Assembly (NCBI GenBank): GCA_030834365.1
Contig: JAURFJ010000007.1
Location: 1 to 25,855 of the forward strand
DNA length: 25,855 bases
Origin: Flavobacteriaceae bacterium
GTDB lineage: Bacteria; Bacteroidota; Bacteroidia; Flavobacteriales; Flavobacteriaceae
Reading direction: 5' to 3'
The notes under the pieces were generated by a model. It was not told where the DNA came from. It did not search any database and worked only from the letters and a program-made list of their open reading frames with translations. Positions 6,930 to 15,889 of the stretch are shown piece by piece. Position numbers and translations under genes: made by a program. Each line of letters starts with the position of its first letter. The first letter of the stretch is position 1.

Positions 6930-7538
6930 GTGAAAAACGAAATTCTTCAAAAGGCTACCCAGATGTTTTTAGATCTTGGGTTTAAGAGCGTCACTATGGA
7001 TGACCTTGCCCAAGAATTAGCCATTTCTAAGAAGACGATTTACTCCATTTATAGCAATAAGTCTGCGCTAGTCGAAGATTGCACACTGCATTTGTGCGAG
7101 ACCATAGACAAGGCTATAAAAGATCTGGGGTCAGAAGACAGGCACCCCATTGACGAGCTTTTTCAGGTGCGTTCTATTGTCAAGCGATTTTTGAATAACG
7201 AAAGGAGCGCCCCTCAATACCAGCTGCAAAAGTATTTCCCCCGCCTTTTTAAAAAGCTCAAAGACCAACAATTGATGATGATGAGAGATTTTCTCATGCG
7301 CAACCTAGAGCGAGGGGTTAAACAAGGAGTTTACCGCAATGATCTAAACCCGGAGTTGGTTTATCGCCTGCATTTCTTTACCTATTTCACATTGCGCGAT
7401 CACGACCTGTTTCCGGAGAAGTTGTTCGATCCGAGTTCCACTATTTTGGAGCATTTGAAATACCACATAAGAGGCATTGCCACACCAATGGGGGCAGCCT
7501 TTTTAGAAAACTATCTAAACGAACACCCTATTTCATGA
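6930..7538 (+). CDS. TetR/AcrR family transcriptional regulator of the efflux operon
   Basis: This 202-residue protein has the TetR N-terminal DNA-binding domain: the motif ATQMFLDLGFKSVTMDDLA, then a helix-turn-helix through about residue 43 (AISKKTIYSIYSNKSAL). The rest is an all-helical ligand-binding and dimerisation domain without a recognisable ligand signature. I start at GTG 6930 because the -7 box lies at 6915-6922; this also gives the usual family N-terminus (KNEILQKA). It is the first gene of the efflux operon, and its TGA overlaps the tolC ATG (ATGA). It probably represses its own operon through the 28-bp inverted repeat just upstream and is released by an efflux substrate. That role is inferred from gene order. 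Confidence 0.9.
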   Translation: MKNEILQKATQMFLDLGFKSVTMDDLAQELAISKKTIYSIYSNKSALVEDCTLHLCETIDKAIKDLGSEDRHPIDELFQVRSIVKRFLNNERSAPQYQLQKYFPRLFKKLKDQQLMMMRDFLMRNLERGVKQGVYRNDLNPELVYRLHFFTYFTLRDHDLFPEKLFDPSSTILEHLKYHIRGIATPMGAAFLENYLNEHPIS

Positions 7539-8875
7539 AGTACCTATTTCTCTTTACGACTCTTGTGGTTTTAAGTCTAAGCCCTGTGCATGCTCAAGAG
7601 ACAACCCTTAAGCTTACCCTGGAGCAGGCCGTTGATTTTGCGCTTACGCACAACAGTCAAATGAAAAATGCCGCACAAGATATTAGAGATGCGCAGGCAC
7701 AAAAATGGGCAACCATCGCAACAGGTTTGCCTCAAATTTCGGGTTCGGCTAATTACCAAAACCAACTAGAGCAACCAGTTGCTCAAATTCCGGCTCAGTT
7801 CTTCGGCGGAGAGCCAGGCACTTTCGAGGAGGTCGTCTTTGGTCAGCCCCAAACCCTGAGCGCCGGCTTGTCATGGAATCAGCTCATTTTTGAAGGATCT
7901 TACATAGTGGGCGTTCAGGCCATAAAAACTTTTGTAGCGTATTCTGAAAACGCCTACGCCAAAACCTCTCTTGAGGTGAGGGCGGCAGTGGTAGAGGCCT
8001 ATGCCAATGCACTTATGGCCGATAAGAGCGCTGATCTGCTCTCTAAGAATGTGGCCCAAATAGAGCGTAACCTCTTTGAGGCTAAGGCTCTTTTTGCTAA
8101 CGGGTTAGGAGAGCAAGAGACGGTAGATCAGTTGCAGATCACGTACACAACGCTGAAGAACAACGAGAAAAACGCCTACCGCATGGCACGCATTAGCTTG
8201 TATATGCTTAACGCGCTCTTAGGCCGTGAAATTGACGCCCCACTTAATCTTATCGATTCCCTTGAAGCGCTTGTGGGTATTGAGATGGTCAGTCCGCTAG
8301 CCGAGACCTTTGAGTTTGAACAGAACGTCGATTATAAAATGGTTCAAAACCTCACTCAGCAGACTGCTTTAGAGTTAAAGCTAGCCAAGAGCCGGGCTTT
8401 ACCTACGTTGAGCGCCTCATTAAACTTAGGGGCTAATGCCTTTGGTGAGCGATTTGATTTTTTCGAAACCGGAAAAGAGTACTTCAATACCGCCATATTA
8501 GGAGTGAATCTTCAAGTGCCCATTTTTAGTTCGCTGCTGCGCTCGGCTAACACCCAAAGGGCCAAAATCGCTGATATTAAAGCGCAGAATACTAAGAAAG
8601 ACACCGAGCGCATGCTTTCAGTGCAGTTTGAAAACTTGAGTAGTGCCTTTGCCTTGTCTAAAGATCAGTTTTTGAGTTCGAAAGACAATCTAGACCTCGC
8701 ACAGCGCATTGCCGATAAGAATGAACTTAAATTTAAGGAGGGTATTGCTAGTAGTTTTGATTTGCGTCAAGCCCAGCTGCAGCTATACCAAAGCCAGCAA
8801 GAATACCTCTCTTCAATGGTGCGCGTGATCAACGCGCACACCCAGTTAGCTAATTTTTTAAATGAATCTCTATAA
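7535..8875 (+). CDS. TolC family outer membrane efflux protein
   Basis: A 446-residue outer-membrane factor. A signal peptide is plain (hydrophobic core then VHA-QE, cut near residue 20-21). The mature protein shows the two internally related halves of the family: each is largely amphipathic helix with short strands, with the first helix starting LTLEQAVDFALTHNSQMKNA, the standard opening of OEP repeats. It forms the outer-membrane and periplasmic exit duct for the RND pump encoded downstream. The ATG overlaps the tetR stop by 4 nt, which suggests coupled translation. Substrate cannot be read from the sequence. Confidence 0.92.
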   Translation: MKYLFLFTTLVVLSLSPVHAQETTLKLTLEQAVDFALTHNSQMKNAAQDIRDAQAQKWATIATGLPQISGSANYQNQLEQPVAQIPAQFFGGEPGTFEEVVFGQPQTLSAGLSWNQLIFEGSYIVGVQAIKTFVAYSENAYAKTSLEVRAAVVEAYANALMADKSADLLSKNVAQIERNLFEAKALFANGLGEQETVDQLQITYTTLKNNEKNAYRMARISLYMLNALLGREIDAPLNLIDSLEALVGIEMVSPLAETFEFEQNVDYKMVQNLTQQTALELKLAKSRALPTLSASLNLGANAFGERFDFFETGKEYFNTAILGVNLQVPIFSSLLRSANTQRAKIADIKAQNTKKDTERMLSVQFENLSSAFALSKDQFLSSKDNLDLAQRIADKNELKFKEGIASSFDLRQAQLQLYQSQQEYLSSMVRVINAHTQLANFLNESL

Positions 8876-8903
8876 ATCATTGATTTCTGAACGAACCAAC
8901 TCC

Positions 8904-10076
8904 ATGAAAACACTTTTTAAGACCCTTTCACTTCTATCACTAATCTTATTAGCAAGTTGCCAAAATGCCGATGAATCTTCTGTAGAGCAGTTGATACAAA
9001 CCGGTGAAGAGCAGGCCATTCGGGAGAAGCGTGCTGCTCTGTCTCAAGAGCGCAACGCCATTGATGCCACCATTGATCGACTTGACCAGGCTTTGGCTAA
9101 AATGAACACAAATACGTCTTTACCCTTGGTGGCGGCTATTGAGGCCCGACCTGCTCTTTTTGATCATTATGTTTCGCTTCAGGGCACGGTTAAAACCCTT
9201 CAAAACGTGTTCGTTTACCCTGAAATGCCCGGTATCCTAAAATCGATTTCGGTCAGAAAGGGTCAGCGAGTCAAAAAGAACGATTTACTGGCGGTTCTTG
9301 ACGACGGTGGCCTTGCTGCCCAATTCGAGCAAGCCAAAAGCCAATTGGCCTTAGCTAAAACTGTTTTTGAGCGTCAAGAGCGGCTTTGGAAGCAAGAGAT
9401 CGGCTCTGAGATACAATACTTGCAGGCTAAAACCAATTTCGAGTCAGCTCAAGGTGCGGTGTCTGCACTTGAGATGCAGTACAACAAGTCTTTTGTTCGT
9501 GCACCCTTTGAAGGTTTAGTAGATCAAGTATTTAAGGAGCCCGGTGTTTTTGTTTCCCCTGGTCAAGGTGCAGAATTATTCAGAATTGTCAATCTCGATG
9601 AGGTCTATGTAGAGGTTGATGTGCCTGAAAGTCATGTGGCTACGGTGAAAAAAGGTACTAAAGCCCTTGTCTACCTCGATGCTTTAGCCAAAAAAGTAGA
9701 AGCCGAGGTTTCTGAACGTTCAAATGTCATCAATCCGTCGAATCGATCGTTTAAAATAGAAGTGGCACTTCCCAATAAAGACGGGGCGATTAAGCCTAAT
9801 CTCACTGCAACCGTTCAGCTTAACGACTACAGCAAAGAACAAGCCATTCTAGTAATGCAGTCGATTGTTTCTGAGAATGCCGATGGTCAACAGTACTGCT
9901 TTGTGCTGCGCCAAGAAGGGGATAGTTACTTCGCCGAGCGTCGCATTGTTCAAACCGGAAAAACACAAGGCGATTTTATTGAGGTACTCGACGGAATTAA
10001 GCCTGGCGAATTACTCATAACCGAAGGGGCAAGAAAGGTTACCGATGGTCAACAGGTTCAATACATCAATCAATAG
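8904..10076 (+). CDS. RND efflux periplasmic adaptor (HlyD/AcrA family lipoprotein)
   Basis: A 390-residue membrane fusion protein. It has a lipoprotein signal ending LLASC with Cys19 as the lipidated residue. A first helical, charged segment (about 25-70) precedes the adaptor core. The core has a biotinyl-lipoyl-like half (VYPEMPGILKSISVRKGQRVKKNDLLAVLDD), a short coiled-coil hairpin rich in Ala/Gln/Lys, the returning half (VRAPFEGLVDQVFKEPGVFV), then beta-barrel and membrane-proximal domains. It bridges the TolC-type duct and the RND permease. ATG 8862 is also in frame and overlaps tolC, but would bury the lipoprotein signal 14 residues in, so I use 8904. The extra N-terminal helical segment is common in Bacteroidota versions. 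Confidence 0.92.
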   Translation: MKTLFKTLSLLSLILLASCQNADESSVEQLIQTGEEQAIREKRAALSQERNAIDATIDRLDQALAKMNTNTSLPLVAAIEARPALFDHYVSLQGTVKTLQNVFVYPEMPGILKSISVRKGQRVKKNDLLAVLDDGGLAAQFEQAKSQLALAKTVFERQERLWKQEIGSEIQYLQAKTNFESAQGAVSALEMQYNKSFVRAPFEGLVDQVFKEPGVFVSPGQGAELFRIVNLDEVYVEVDVPESHVATVKKGTKALVYLDALAKKVEAEVSERSNVINPSNRSFKIEVALPNKDGAIKPNLTATVQLNDYSKEQAILVMQSIVSENADGQQYCFVLRQEGDSYFAERRIVQTGKTQGDFIEVLDGIKPGELLITEGARKVTDGQQVQYINQ

Positions 10077-10085
10077 GCCCTCTCT

Positions 10086-13000
10086 ATGAAAAAGGCAGAA
10101 AAGAATAGTAACAAAGAATTTAAATGGTCTTCTTGGGCCATAGATAATCCCACTACTATCTATGTGATGATCTCCATTTTCTTCGTGGTAGGTCTGACAT
10201 CTTACTTCGCCATGCCTCGAGAAGAGTTTCCTGAGGTAGTTGAGACGAAGATTTTTGTCAGTACCATTTATCCGGGAAACACGGCAGAAGATATTGAGCG
10301 GCTTATTGTCGATCCGCTCGAAGACCGCATTAAGAGCGTTTCAGGGGTAATCGAAACCACTTCGACTTCATCTGAAGACTACGGAATGATCGTAGTTGAG
10401 TTTGAAGAGAGTGTCACGATCCAAGAGGCCAAGGTGCGCATTCAAAATGAAGTAGACGTTGAAAAAGCCAGCGAAGATTGGCCAGTCTTCAACGGGGCCA
10501 AGGTAGAGCCTAATGTGTTTGACCTGAATATTTCTGAGTCTCAACCCATCATGAATGTCAACCTGAAAGGCGATTATACCACCATTCAGCTAAAGGCCTT
10601 TGCCGAGTACCTCGAAGAGCGCATTGAAGAGCTTCCGCAGATCAAAGAAGTCGATATCAGAGGCGCCCAAGAAATGGAGGTTGAGGTGGCTCTCGACGTC
10701 TATAAGATGATGGCTTCTCAGGTGAGTTTTAACGACGTGATGGCAGCCATTTCTAATGGAAATATGACCATGTCGGCCGGAAGCTTGGTCGCTAGTGGTC
10801 AGCGTAGAACTATTCGGATTTTGGGAGAAATCGAATCGCCCAAAGCGCTAGAAGATTTTGTGGTTAAGTCAGAAAATGGAGCCATTTTCTTGAGAGACAT
10901 CGCGAGCGTTTCGTTCAAAGAAGAGGAGCGCAATACCTACGCACGGGAATCACTCACACCTGTAGTCATGCTCGATGTAAAAAAACGAGCCGGATTAAAC
11001 GCGGTAGAGGCCGCCGAACTCATTTACGACATAGTGGATGAGGCGCGCGAAGAGGTTTTTCCGCCCGACCTGAGTGTTACCATTACCAGTGACACTAGCG
11101 CCTCCACGATCAATCAAGTAGACGATTTGGTGAATAACATCATATTCGGAATCATACTGGTGGTCATCGTACTCATGTTCTTCTTAGGATTTAGAAATGC
11201 ACTCTTTGTTGGGTTCGCTATCCCGATGTCGATGTTCATTTCGTTTATGATTTTAAGTGCCCTGGGCTACACATTGAATACAATGATCCTATTTGGACTT
11301 ATTATGGGACTCGGGATGCTCGTAGATAATGGTGTGGTTGTAGTAGAAAATGTCTACCGACTAATGGACACCGAAAATATGTCGCGCATCGAGGCAGCTA
11401 AAAAGGGAATAGGAGAGATTGCTGTTCCCATTATCATATCTACGGCCACCACCGTGGCGGCATTTGTGCCTCTGGGCACTTGGCCAGGTGTGATGGGTCA
11501 GTTTATGATTTACTTTCCGATTACCCTTTCGGTGGTGCTGGGGTCATCGCTCTTTGTGGCCATATTCATGAATTCGATGTTGGTTTCTAAATTCATGGTG
11601 GTCGACGAAAAAGAGATCTCGTTTAAAACGCTCAGAAACATATCAATTGTTTTTGGGGTACTTGGCCTCTTTATGTCAATAGTTGGGGGCCCGGTTCGAG
11701 GCCTGGGTAACCTCATGGTGGTCACTATTGTGCTGATGTGGCTCTATCGCCTTTTTATCTTTAAGTCTACCGTTTCCTTTCAGAATACCGTTTTGGTTTG
11801 GCTTGAAAATGCCTATGAAAAGCAATTGAAAGCTGCGCTTCGCGGCCGAAATGTGTACTACCTCTTCGCCGGAACCATAGTGTTGTTGCTTCTAGCTTTT
11901 ATGGGCTTCGGGGCCTCTATCGGCATGGGAAGAACCAAGATTGAATTTTTCCCAGACAATACACCCAAGCAGGTCGTTGTCTATGTAGAGTATCCGCAAG
12001 GAACAGCTATTCATAAGACCAATGACCTTTCGCTTGAGATTGAGCGCGAAGTGGCCCAGGTCTTAAGTGATGAGCGTTATGTGATCGGGGGTAGAAATAC
12101 TTTGGTAGAGACCTCCATCGCTCAGGTTGGAAAGGGGGCAGAGAATCCGTTTACCGAAGGCGGATCGGCTTCAGAAATGCCGCATCGCGCCAAATTAGTC
12201 ATTCAGATGCGCGAGTTCAAAGACCGAAAAGGCTTAGACAGTGAGCAGCTGCGCTTGCGCATACAAGAGACCTTGGCTCAAAAGTATCCGGGAGTGGTGA
12301 TCTCGGTAGAGAAAGATCCGGTGGGCCCTTCAGCAGGGTACCCCGTTAATATTGAGGTTCAGGGAGAAGATTACGACGAGCTTATGGCCTTAGCTAAGCG
12401 CATGCAGAATTTCATCAACAAAAAGAGCATTGATGGAATGGAGGGCATTAAGCTTGATGTAAACAAAGACAAGCCCGCACTTGAGGTCTATGTAGATCGT
12501 AAGAAGGCAGGAGATCTCGGCGTGGCAGTGGGCCAAGTGGCTATGCAACTCAGAAGGTCTTTATTCGGAGAAAAAGCCGGAATCTACAAAGACGGAACCG
12601 ATGACTACGACATTAACGTGCGCTTCAATGAAGACCTGAAATACGATAAGAGTGCCCTTTTTGAACAGCGCATCATATTTAGAGACCCAGCAAACGGACA
12701 GATCAAAGAAGTTCCGATTTCAGCGGTGGCTTCTGCGCGAAACACTTCGGGCTTCTCGGCCATTAAACACAAAAATGGTAAGCGCGTTATAACCTTGTAT
12801 TCTGCCCTGCTTCCCGGAGGTAACGCGACCGAAATCGTAGCGCAGATTCAGAAAGAAATGGAGTCATTCGAAGCGCTTCCACAGGGAGTATCGATTGACT
12901 ACACCGGTCAGATCGAAGAGCAAAACAAGCAGCAGTCATTCTTAATGGGAGCATTCTTTACTGGGCTTGGCCTGATCTTGCTCATCTTGATTTTCCAGTT

Positions 13001-13553
13001 TAGTGGAATTTCTAAGCCGCTCATCATTATGATCGCTATCTTCCTGAGTTTGATCGGTGTATTCGGAGGGCTTATGCTCACCGGTTGGCCTTTTGTCATC
13101 ATGATGACGATGATGGGTATTATCGCCTTAGCCGGTATTGTAGTGAACAACGGGGTGGTGCTGCTTGATTATACTCAGATTCTTATCGACAGGCGCAAGT
13201 TAGTTCTCAAACAAGATGACGATCTGCTGCTGCCGCTAGACGAGCTCACTCACTGCGTAGTCCAAGGCGGAAAGGCCCGTTTGCGTCCCGTTTTACTCAC
13301 GGCCATCACTACCATTTTAGGACTGGTTCCTCTTGCGATCGGATTGAACATCAACTTTATTACGCTCTTTACGCGATTTGATGCCCAGGTATACGTCGGA
13401 GGTGACAACGTGATTTTCTGGGGACCCTTAGCCTGGACAGTGATCTTTGGGCTATTTGTGGCAACCTTCTTAACGCTAATTATCGTTCCGGTATTATTTC
13501 ACATGAGCTACCGCATCAAGTGGGCTGTTTTCAAAAATAGAAGACCCCAATAA
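10086..13553 (+). CDS. RND family efflux permease (AcrB-like)
   Basis: A 1155-residue inner-membrane proton-driven pump, with the duplicated RND plan: TM1 near 22-42, a large periplasmic loop, TM2-6 (about 351-500), a second loop, and TM8-12 (about 950-1140). In TM4 the proton-relay pair of AcrB (Asp-Asp) reads Asp414-Asn415 in GMLVDNGVVVVEN, so one acid remains. It is about 100 residues longer than AcrB: part of the excess is a pair of hydrophobic segments at about 519-535 and 541-560 between TM6 and TM7, where AcrB has only a cytoplasmic amphipathic helix. It is the last gene of the tetR-tolC-hlyD operon, 9 nt after hlyD and followed by a strong terminator. Substrate is unknown; heavy-metal CusA-type residues were not recognised. 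Confidence 0.93.
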   Translation: MKKAEKNSNKEFKWSSWAIDNPTTIYVMISIFFVVGLTSYFAMPREEFPEVVETKIFVSTIYPGNTAEDIERLIVDPLEDRIKSVSGVIETTSTSSEDYGMIVVEFEESVTIQEAKVRIQNEVDVEKASEDWPVFNGAKVEPNVFDLNISESQPIMNVNLKGDYTTIQLKAFAEYLEERIEELPQIKEVDIRGAQEMEVEVALDVYKMMASQVSFNDVMAAISNGNMTMSAGSLVASGQRRTIRILGEIESPKALEDFVVKSENGAIFLRDIASVSFKEEERNTYARESLTPVVMLDVKKRAGLNAVEAAELIYDIVDEAREEVFPPDLSVTITSDTSASTINQVDDLVNNIIFGIILVVIVLMFFLGFRNALFVGFAIPMSMFISFMILSALGYTLNTMILFGLIMGLGMLVDNGVVVVENVYRLMDTENMSRIEAAKKGIGEIAVPIIISTATTVAAFVPLGTWPGVMGQFMIYFPITLSVVLGSSLFVAIFMNSMLVSKFMVVDEKEISFKTLRNISIVFGVLGLFMSIVGGPVRGLGNLMVVTIVLMWLYRLFIFKSTVSFQNTVLVWLENAYEKQLKAALRGRNVYYLFAGTIVLLLLAFMGFGASIGMGRTKIEFFPDNTPKQVVVYVEYPQGTAIHKTNDLSLEIEREVAQVLSDERYVIGGRNTLVETSIAQVGKGAENPFTEGGSASEMPHRAKLVIQMREFKDRKGLDSEQLRLRIQETLAQKYPGVVISVEKDPVGPSAGYPVNIEVQGEDYDELMALAKRMQNFINKKSIDGMEGIKLDVNKDKPALEVYVDRKKAGDLGVAVGQVAMQLRRSLFGEKAGIYKDGTDDYDINVRFNEDLKYDKSALFEQRIIFRDPANGQIKEVPISAVASARNTSGFSAIKHKNGKRVITLYSALLPGGNATEIVAQIQKEMESFEALPQGVSIDYTGQIEEQNKQQSFLMGAFFTGLGLILLILIFQFSGISKPLIIMIAIFLSLIGVFGGLMLTGWPFVIMMTMMGIIALAGIVVNNGVVLLDYTQILIDRRKLVLKQDDDLLLPLDELTHCVVQGGKARLRPVLLTAITTILGLVPLAIGLNINFITLFTRFDAQVYVGGDNVIFWGPLAWTVIFGLFVATFLTLIIVPVLFHMSYRIKWAVFKNRRPQ

Positions 13554-13572
13554 GCTGGTCGAGACTCAATAA

Positions 13573-13601
13573 AAAAAGCCCCTTCATCGAAGGGGCTTTT
13601 T
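13573..13601. terminator. Bidirectional intrinsic terminator
   Basis: GCCCCTTC-ATC-GAAGGGGC forms a perfect 8-bp GC-rich stem, flanked by A-rich sequence on the left and a T-run on the right, so it works in both directions. It ends the efflux operon (20 nt after its stop codon) on the plus strand and the MORN-like pseudogene on the minus strand. Confidence 0.92.
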
Positions 13602-13623
13602 CGTTGTAAACGCAATCTAAAAA

Positions 13624-14013
13624 TTAGTCGAGCAGCGCGTAGCTGTCGTTGATCATTTTATGGGCAATGAGTTTGTTGTTTTTAAAGGTGGCTTTTTGAA
13701 GCCCGTTGTCGGTGACAAAGAACCAAGTTCCTTCTCGTTTTCCATTGATGTAAATGCCTTTAGCCGTAATATGACCGTTTTCGTCGAATTGCTTCTAAAC
13801 GCCATCGGGCTTTCCGTTTACCCGGTAACCTTGTTGAGCAATGGCTCCATTGGCGTGTCTGTAGGTCACTTGAACAAAGTCGCCAAAATGCTCCGTATCG
13901 TAAGCCGCAGCGCTTACCTTGTGTGTTGTGGTCTCTTGGTTCGTCGTTGATTGGGCCATACCGAAACTCGTGCCCGCTATGAGCAGCATCGTAAATAATG
14001 TTTTGTTAACCAT
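13624..14013 (-). pseudogene. Secreted MORN-like repeat protein interrupted by one amber codon
   Basis: Reading from the ATG at 14013, a signal peptide (about 1-20, ending GMAQ) leads into repeats of the MORN/YwqK-like type. The frame meets TAG at 13795-13797 (codon 73) and then continues open for 56 more codons to TAA at 13624-13626. The repeats carry straight through: HANGAIAQQGYRVNGKPDGV, stop, KQFDENGHITAKGIYINGKREGTW, then TDNGLQKATFKNN. The repeat pattern GKxxGxW puts Trp (TGG) exactly where TAG occurs, as in the next repeat (GKREGTW). So this looks like one TGG-to-TAG change, real or a sequencing error, in an otherwise intact 129-codon gene. TAG is a normal stop elsewhere in the window. 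Function of such small exported repeat proteins is unknown. Confidence 0.85.
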
Positions 14014-14033
14014 GGCTTTAATTTTAGTTTACA

Positions 14034-14041
14034 CAAAATTA
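14034..14041 (-). promoter_or_regulatory. -7 promoter element for the MORN-like gene
   Basis: The minus strand reads TAATTTTG, an exact TAnnTTTG match, 20 nt before the ATG at 14013. An intact promoter suggests that the amber change downstream is recent or not real. Confidence 0.45.
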
Positions 14042-14101
14042 ACAATAAATTTACATACAGACTAATTTTTTTGGGGCCAACCGATCTTGGCTACACCTTT
14101 G

Positions 14102-14109
14102 TATTTTTG
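14102..14109 (+). promoter_or_regulatory. -7 promoter element for aspS
   Basis: TATTTTTG, followed by C, is an exact TAnnTTTG match located 18 nt before the aspS ATG. The preceding 60 bp are AT-rich; a TTG at 14087-14089 is only 12 nt upstream, so the -33 element is not clear. Confidence 0.5.
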
Positions 14110-14127
14110 CAGGGTTAAATAATAGGC

Positions 14128-15885
14128 ATGTACAGAACACATCATTGCGGAGCGATTCGATTGGCAAACACAGCAGAGCAAGTGACGCTCTCTGGCTGGG
14201 TTTCTCGAACTAGAGATAAGGGTTTTATGGTATGGATTGATCTAAGAGACCGCTATGGAATTACCCAGTTGGTACTCGATCAAGAGCGTTGCAGTGCCGA
14301 CCTGCTTGAGGCCGCTCGTAACTTAGGCCGAGAAACAGTGATACAGGTAACTGGTCGAGTGATTGAAAGGGATGCCAAAAATGCATCCATGCCCACTGGA
14401 GAGGTAGAGGTTTTGGTGGCTGAATTGAACGTGTTGAATGCGGCTAAGCTTCCGCCTTTTACGATCGAGGATCAAACCGATGGAGGTGATGAGCTACGCA
14501 TGAAGTACCGCTACCTCGATATCCGCCGCAATCCGGTGAAGCAGAATCTCATTTTCAGACATAAGGTGAGCATGCTGGTGCGCAATTATCTTTCTGATCA
14601 AGGATTTCTAGAAGTAGAGACACCTTATTTGATCAAGTCAACTCCTGAGGGTGCGCGTGACTTTGTGGTGCCCAGCCGAATGAATGCGGGTCAATTTTAC
14701 GCACTGCCTCAGTCGCCTCAGACCTTTAAGCAACTGCTCATGGTCGGAGGTCTTGACAAGTATTTTCAGCTGGTCAAGTGCTTCAGAGACGAAGATCTAA
14801 GGGCCGACAGACAGCCCGAATTTACTCAGATCGATTGCGAGATGTCGTTTATTACGCAAGAAGATATATTGAACACCTTCGAGGGTCTCACTGCCCATCT
14901 GCTTAAAGCTATTCACGGTATCGACTCTAAGCCTTTTCCGAGAATGAGCTACGATGAAGCTATGGAACGTTACGGTAACGACAAGCCCGATATACGATTC
15001 GGTATGGAGCTCAGTCGCCTTAATGCATTGGCGCAGCACCGCGATTTTGAGGTGTTTAATTCGGCAGAATACGTAGTAGGCATAGCTGTTCCGAAGGCCG
15101 CCTCATTTACGCGAAAAGAAATAGATGCCCTAATTGATTGGGTGAAGCGCCCGCAAATAGGAGCCAAGGGAATGGTCTACGTGCGTTACAACGATGACGG
15201 CAGCTTGAAGTCATCGGTTGACAAATTTTATAGCGAAGAAGACTTAAAGGCCTGGGCCGAAGTTACAGGGGCTCAGCCCGGAGACCTCATATGCGTTCTT
15301 TCAGGGGAGTTAGCCGCCACGCGCGCTCAGATGAGCGCCTTGCGTATGGAGCTGGCTTCTCGACTCAATCTCAGAGATCCAAAGGTATTTGCCCCGCTAT
15401 GGGTGGTCGATTTTCCGCTGCTTGAGAAAGACGAAGAAAGTGGCCGGTACCATGCGATGCACCACCCATTTACGGCGCCTAAACCTGCAGACATTGAACT
15501 GCTAGATACCGACCCATCTGCGGTTCGTGCCAATGCCTATGATTTGGTGCTCAATGGAAACGAAATTGGGGGCGGATCAATTCGTATTCACGATAGGCCA
15601 ACTCAAGAACTGATGTTTAAGTACCTAGGTTTCTCGCCAGAAGAGGCGCGGTCGCAGTTTGGCTTTCTAATGGATGCCTTTGAGTACGGTGCACCTCCAC
15701 ACGGCGGAATCGCCTTCGGACTCGACCGTTTAGTGGCCATTCTCGGTGGTGCTGAAACCATTCGCGACTTTATCGCCTTCCCCAAAAACAATAGCGGACG
15801 CGATGTTATGATCGATGCCCCGGCTACCATAGACCAGGCTCAACTCGATGAGCTGCACTTACAGCTAAAACCCCTTCAGTCTTAA
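14128..15885 (+). CDS. aspS: Aspartyl-tRNA synthetase
   Basis: A 585-residue class II synthetase of the bacterial AspRS type, charging tRNA-Asp with aspartate. An N-terminal OB-fold anticodon domain (about 1-105, GWVSRTRDKGFMVWIDLRDR) is followed by the catalytic core: motif 1 around FLEVETPYL (160-168), motif 2 FRDEDLRADRQPEFTQID (219-236), and motif 3 GGIAFGLDRLVAILGG (526-541). The bacterial GAD insertion domain lies between motifs 2 and 3 (about 285-410). Length is normal. Whether it is strictly Asp-specific or also charges tRNA-Asn cannot be told without the amidotransferase context. It is followed 4 nt later by a small membrane protein gene. Confidence 0.97.
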   Translation: MYRTHHCGAIRLANTAEQVTLSGWVSRTRDKGFMVWIDLRDRYGITQLVLDQERCSADLLEAARNLGRETVIQVTGRVIERDAKNASMPTGEVEVLVAELNVLNAAKLPPFTIEDQTDGGDELRMKYRYLDIRRNPVKQNLIFRHKVSMLVRNYLSDQGFLEVETPYLIKSTPEGARDFVVPSRMNAGQFYALPQSPQTFKQLLMVGGLDKYFQLVKCFRDEDLRADRQPEFTQIDCEMSFITQEDILNTFEGLTAHLLKAIHGIDSKPFPRMSYDEAMERYGNDKPDIRFGMELSRLNALAQHRDFEVFNSAEYVVGIAVPKAASFTRKEIDALIDWVKRPQIGAKGMVYVRYNDDGSLKSSVDKFYSEEDLKAWAEVTGAQPGDLICVLSGELAATRAQMSALRMELASRLNLRDPKVFAPLWVVDFPLLEKDEESGRYHAMHHPFTAPKPADIELLDTDPSAVRANAYDLVLNGNEIGGGSIRIHDRPTQELMFKYLGFSPEEARSQFGFLMDAFEYGAPPHGGIAFGLDRLVAILGGAETIRDFIAFPKNNSGRDVMIDAPATIDQAQLDELHLQLKPLQS

Positions 15886-15889
15886 GTGA

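Noticed and set aside
13795..13797. Possible recoding of TAG as an amino acid
   Set aside because: TAG ends several intact genes here (SCO, feoA, hlyD, DUF2141, dxs, dgt), and no recoding signal or suppressor is visible; a point change is simpler.
14076..14091. GCCAA-N6-TTGGC inverted repeat upstream of aspS
   Set aside because: Only 5 bp per arm with no identifiable regulator and no link to a known aspS control (no T-box features seen).
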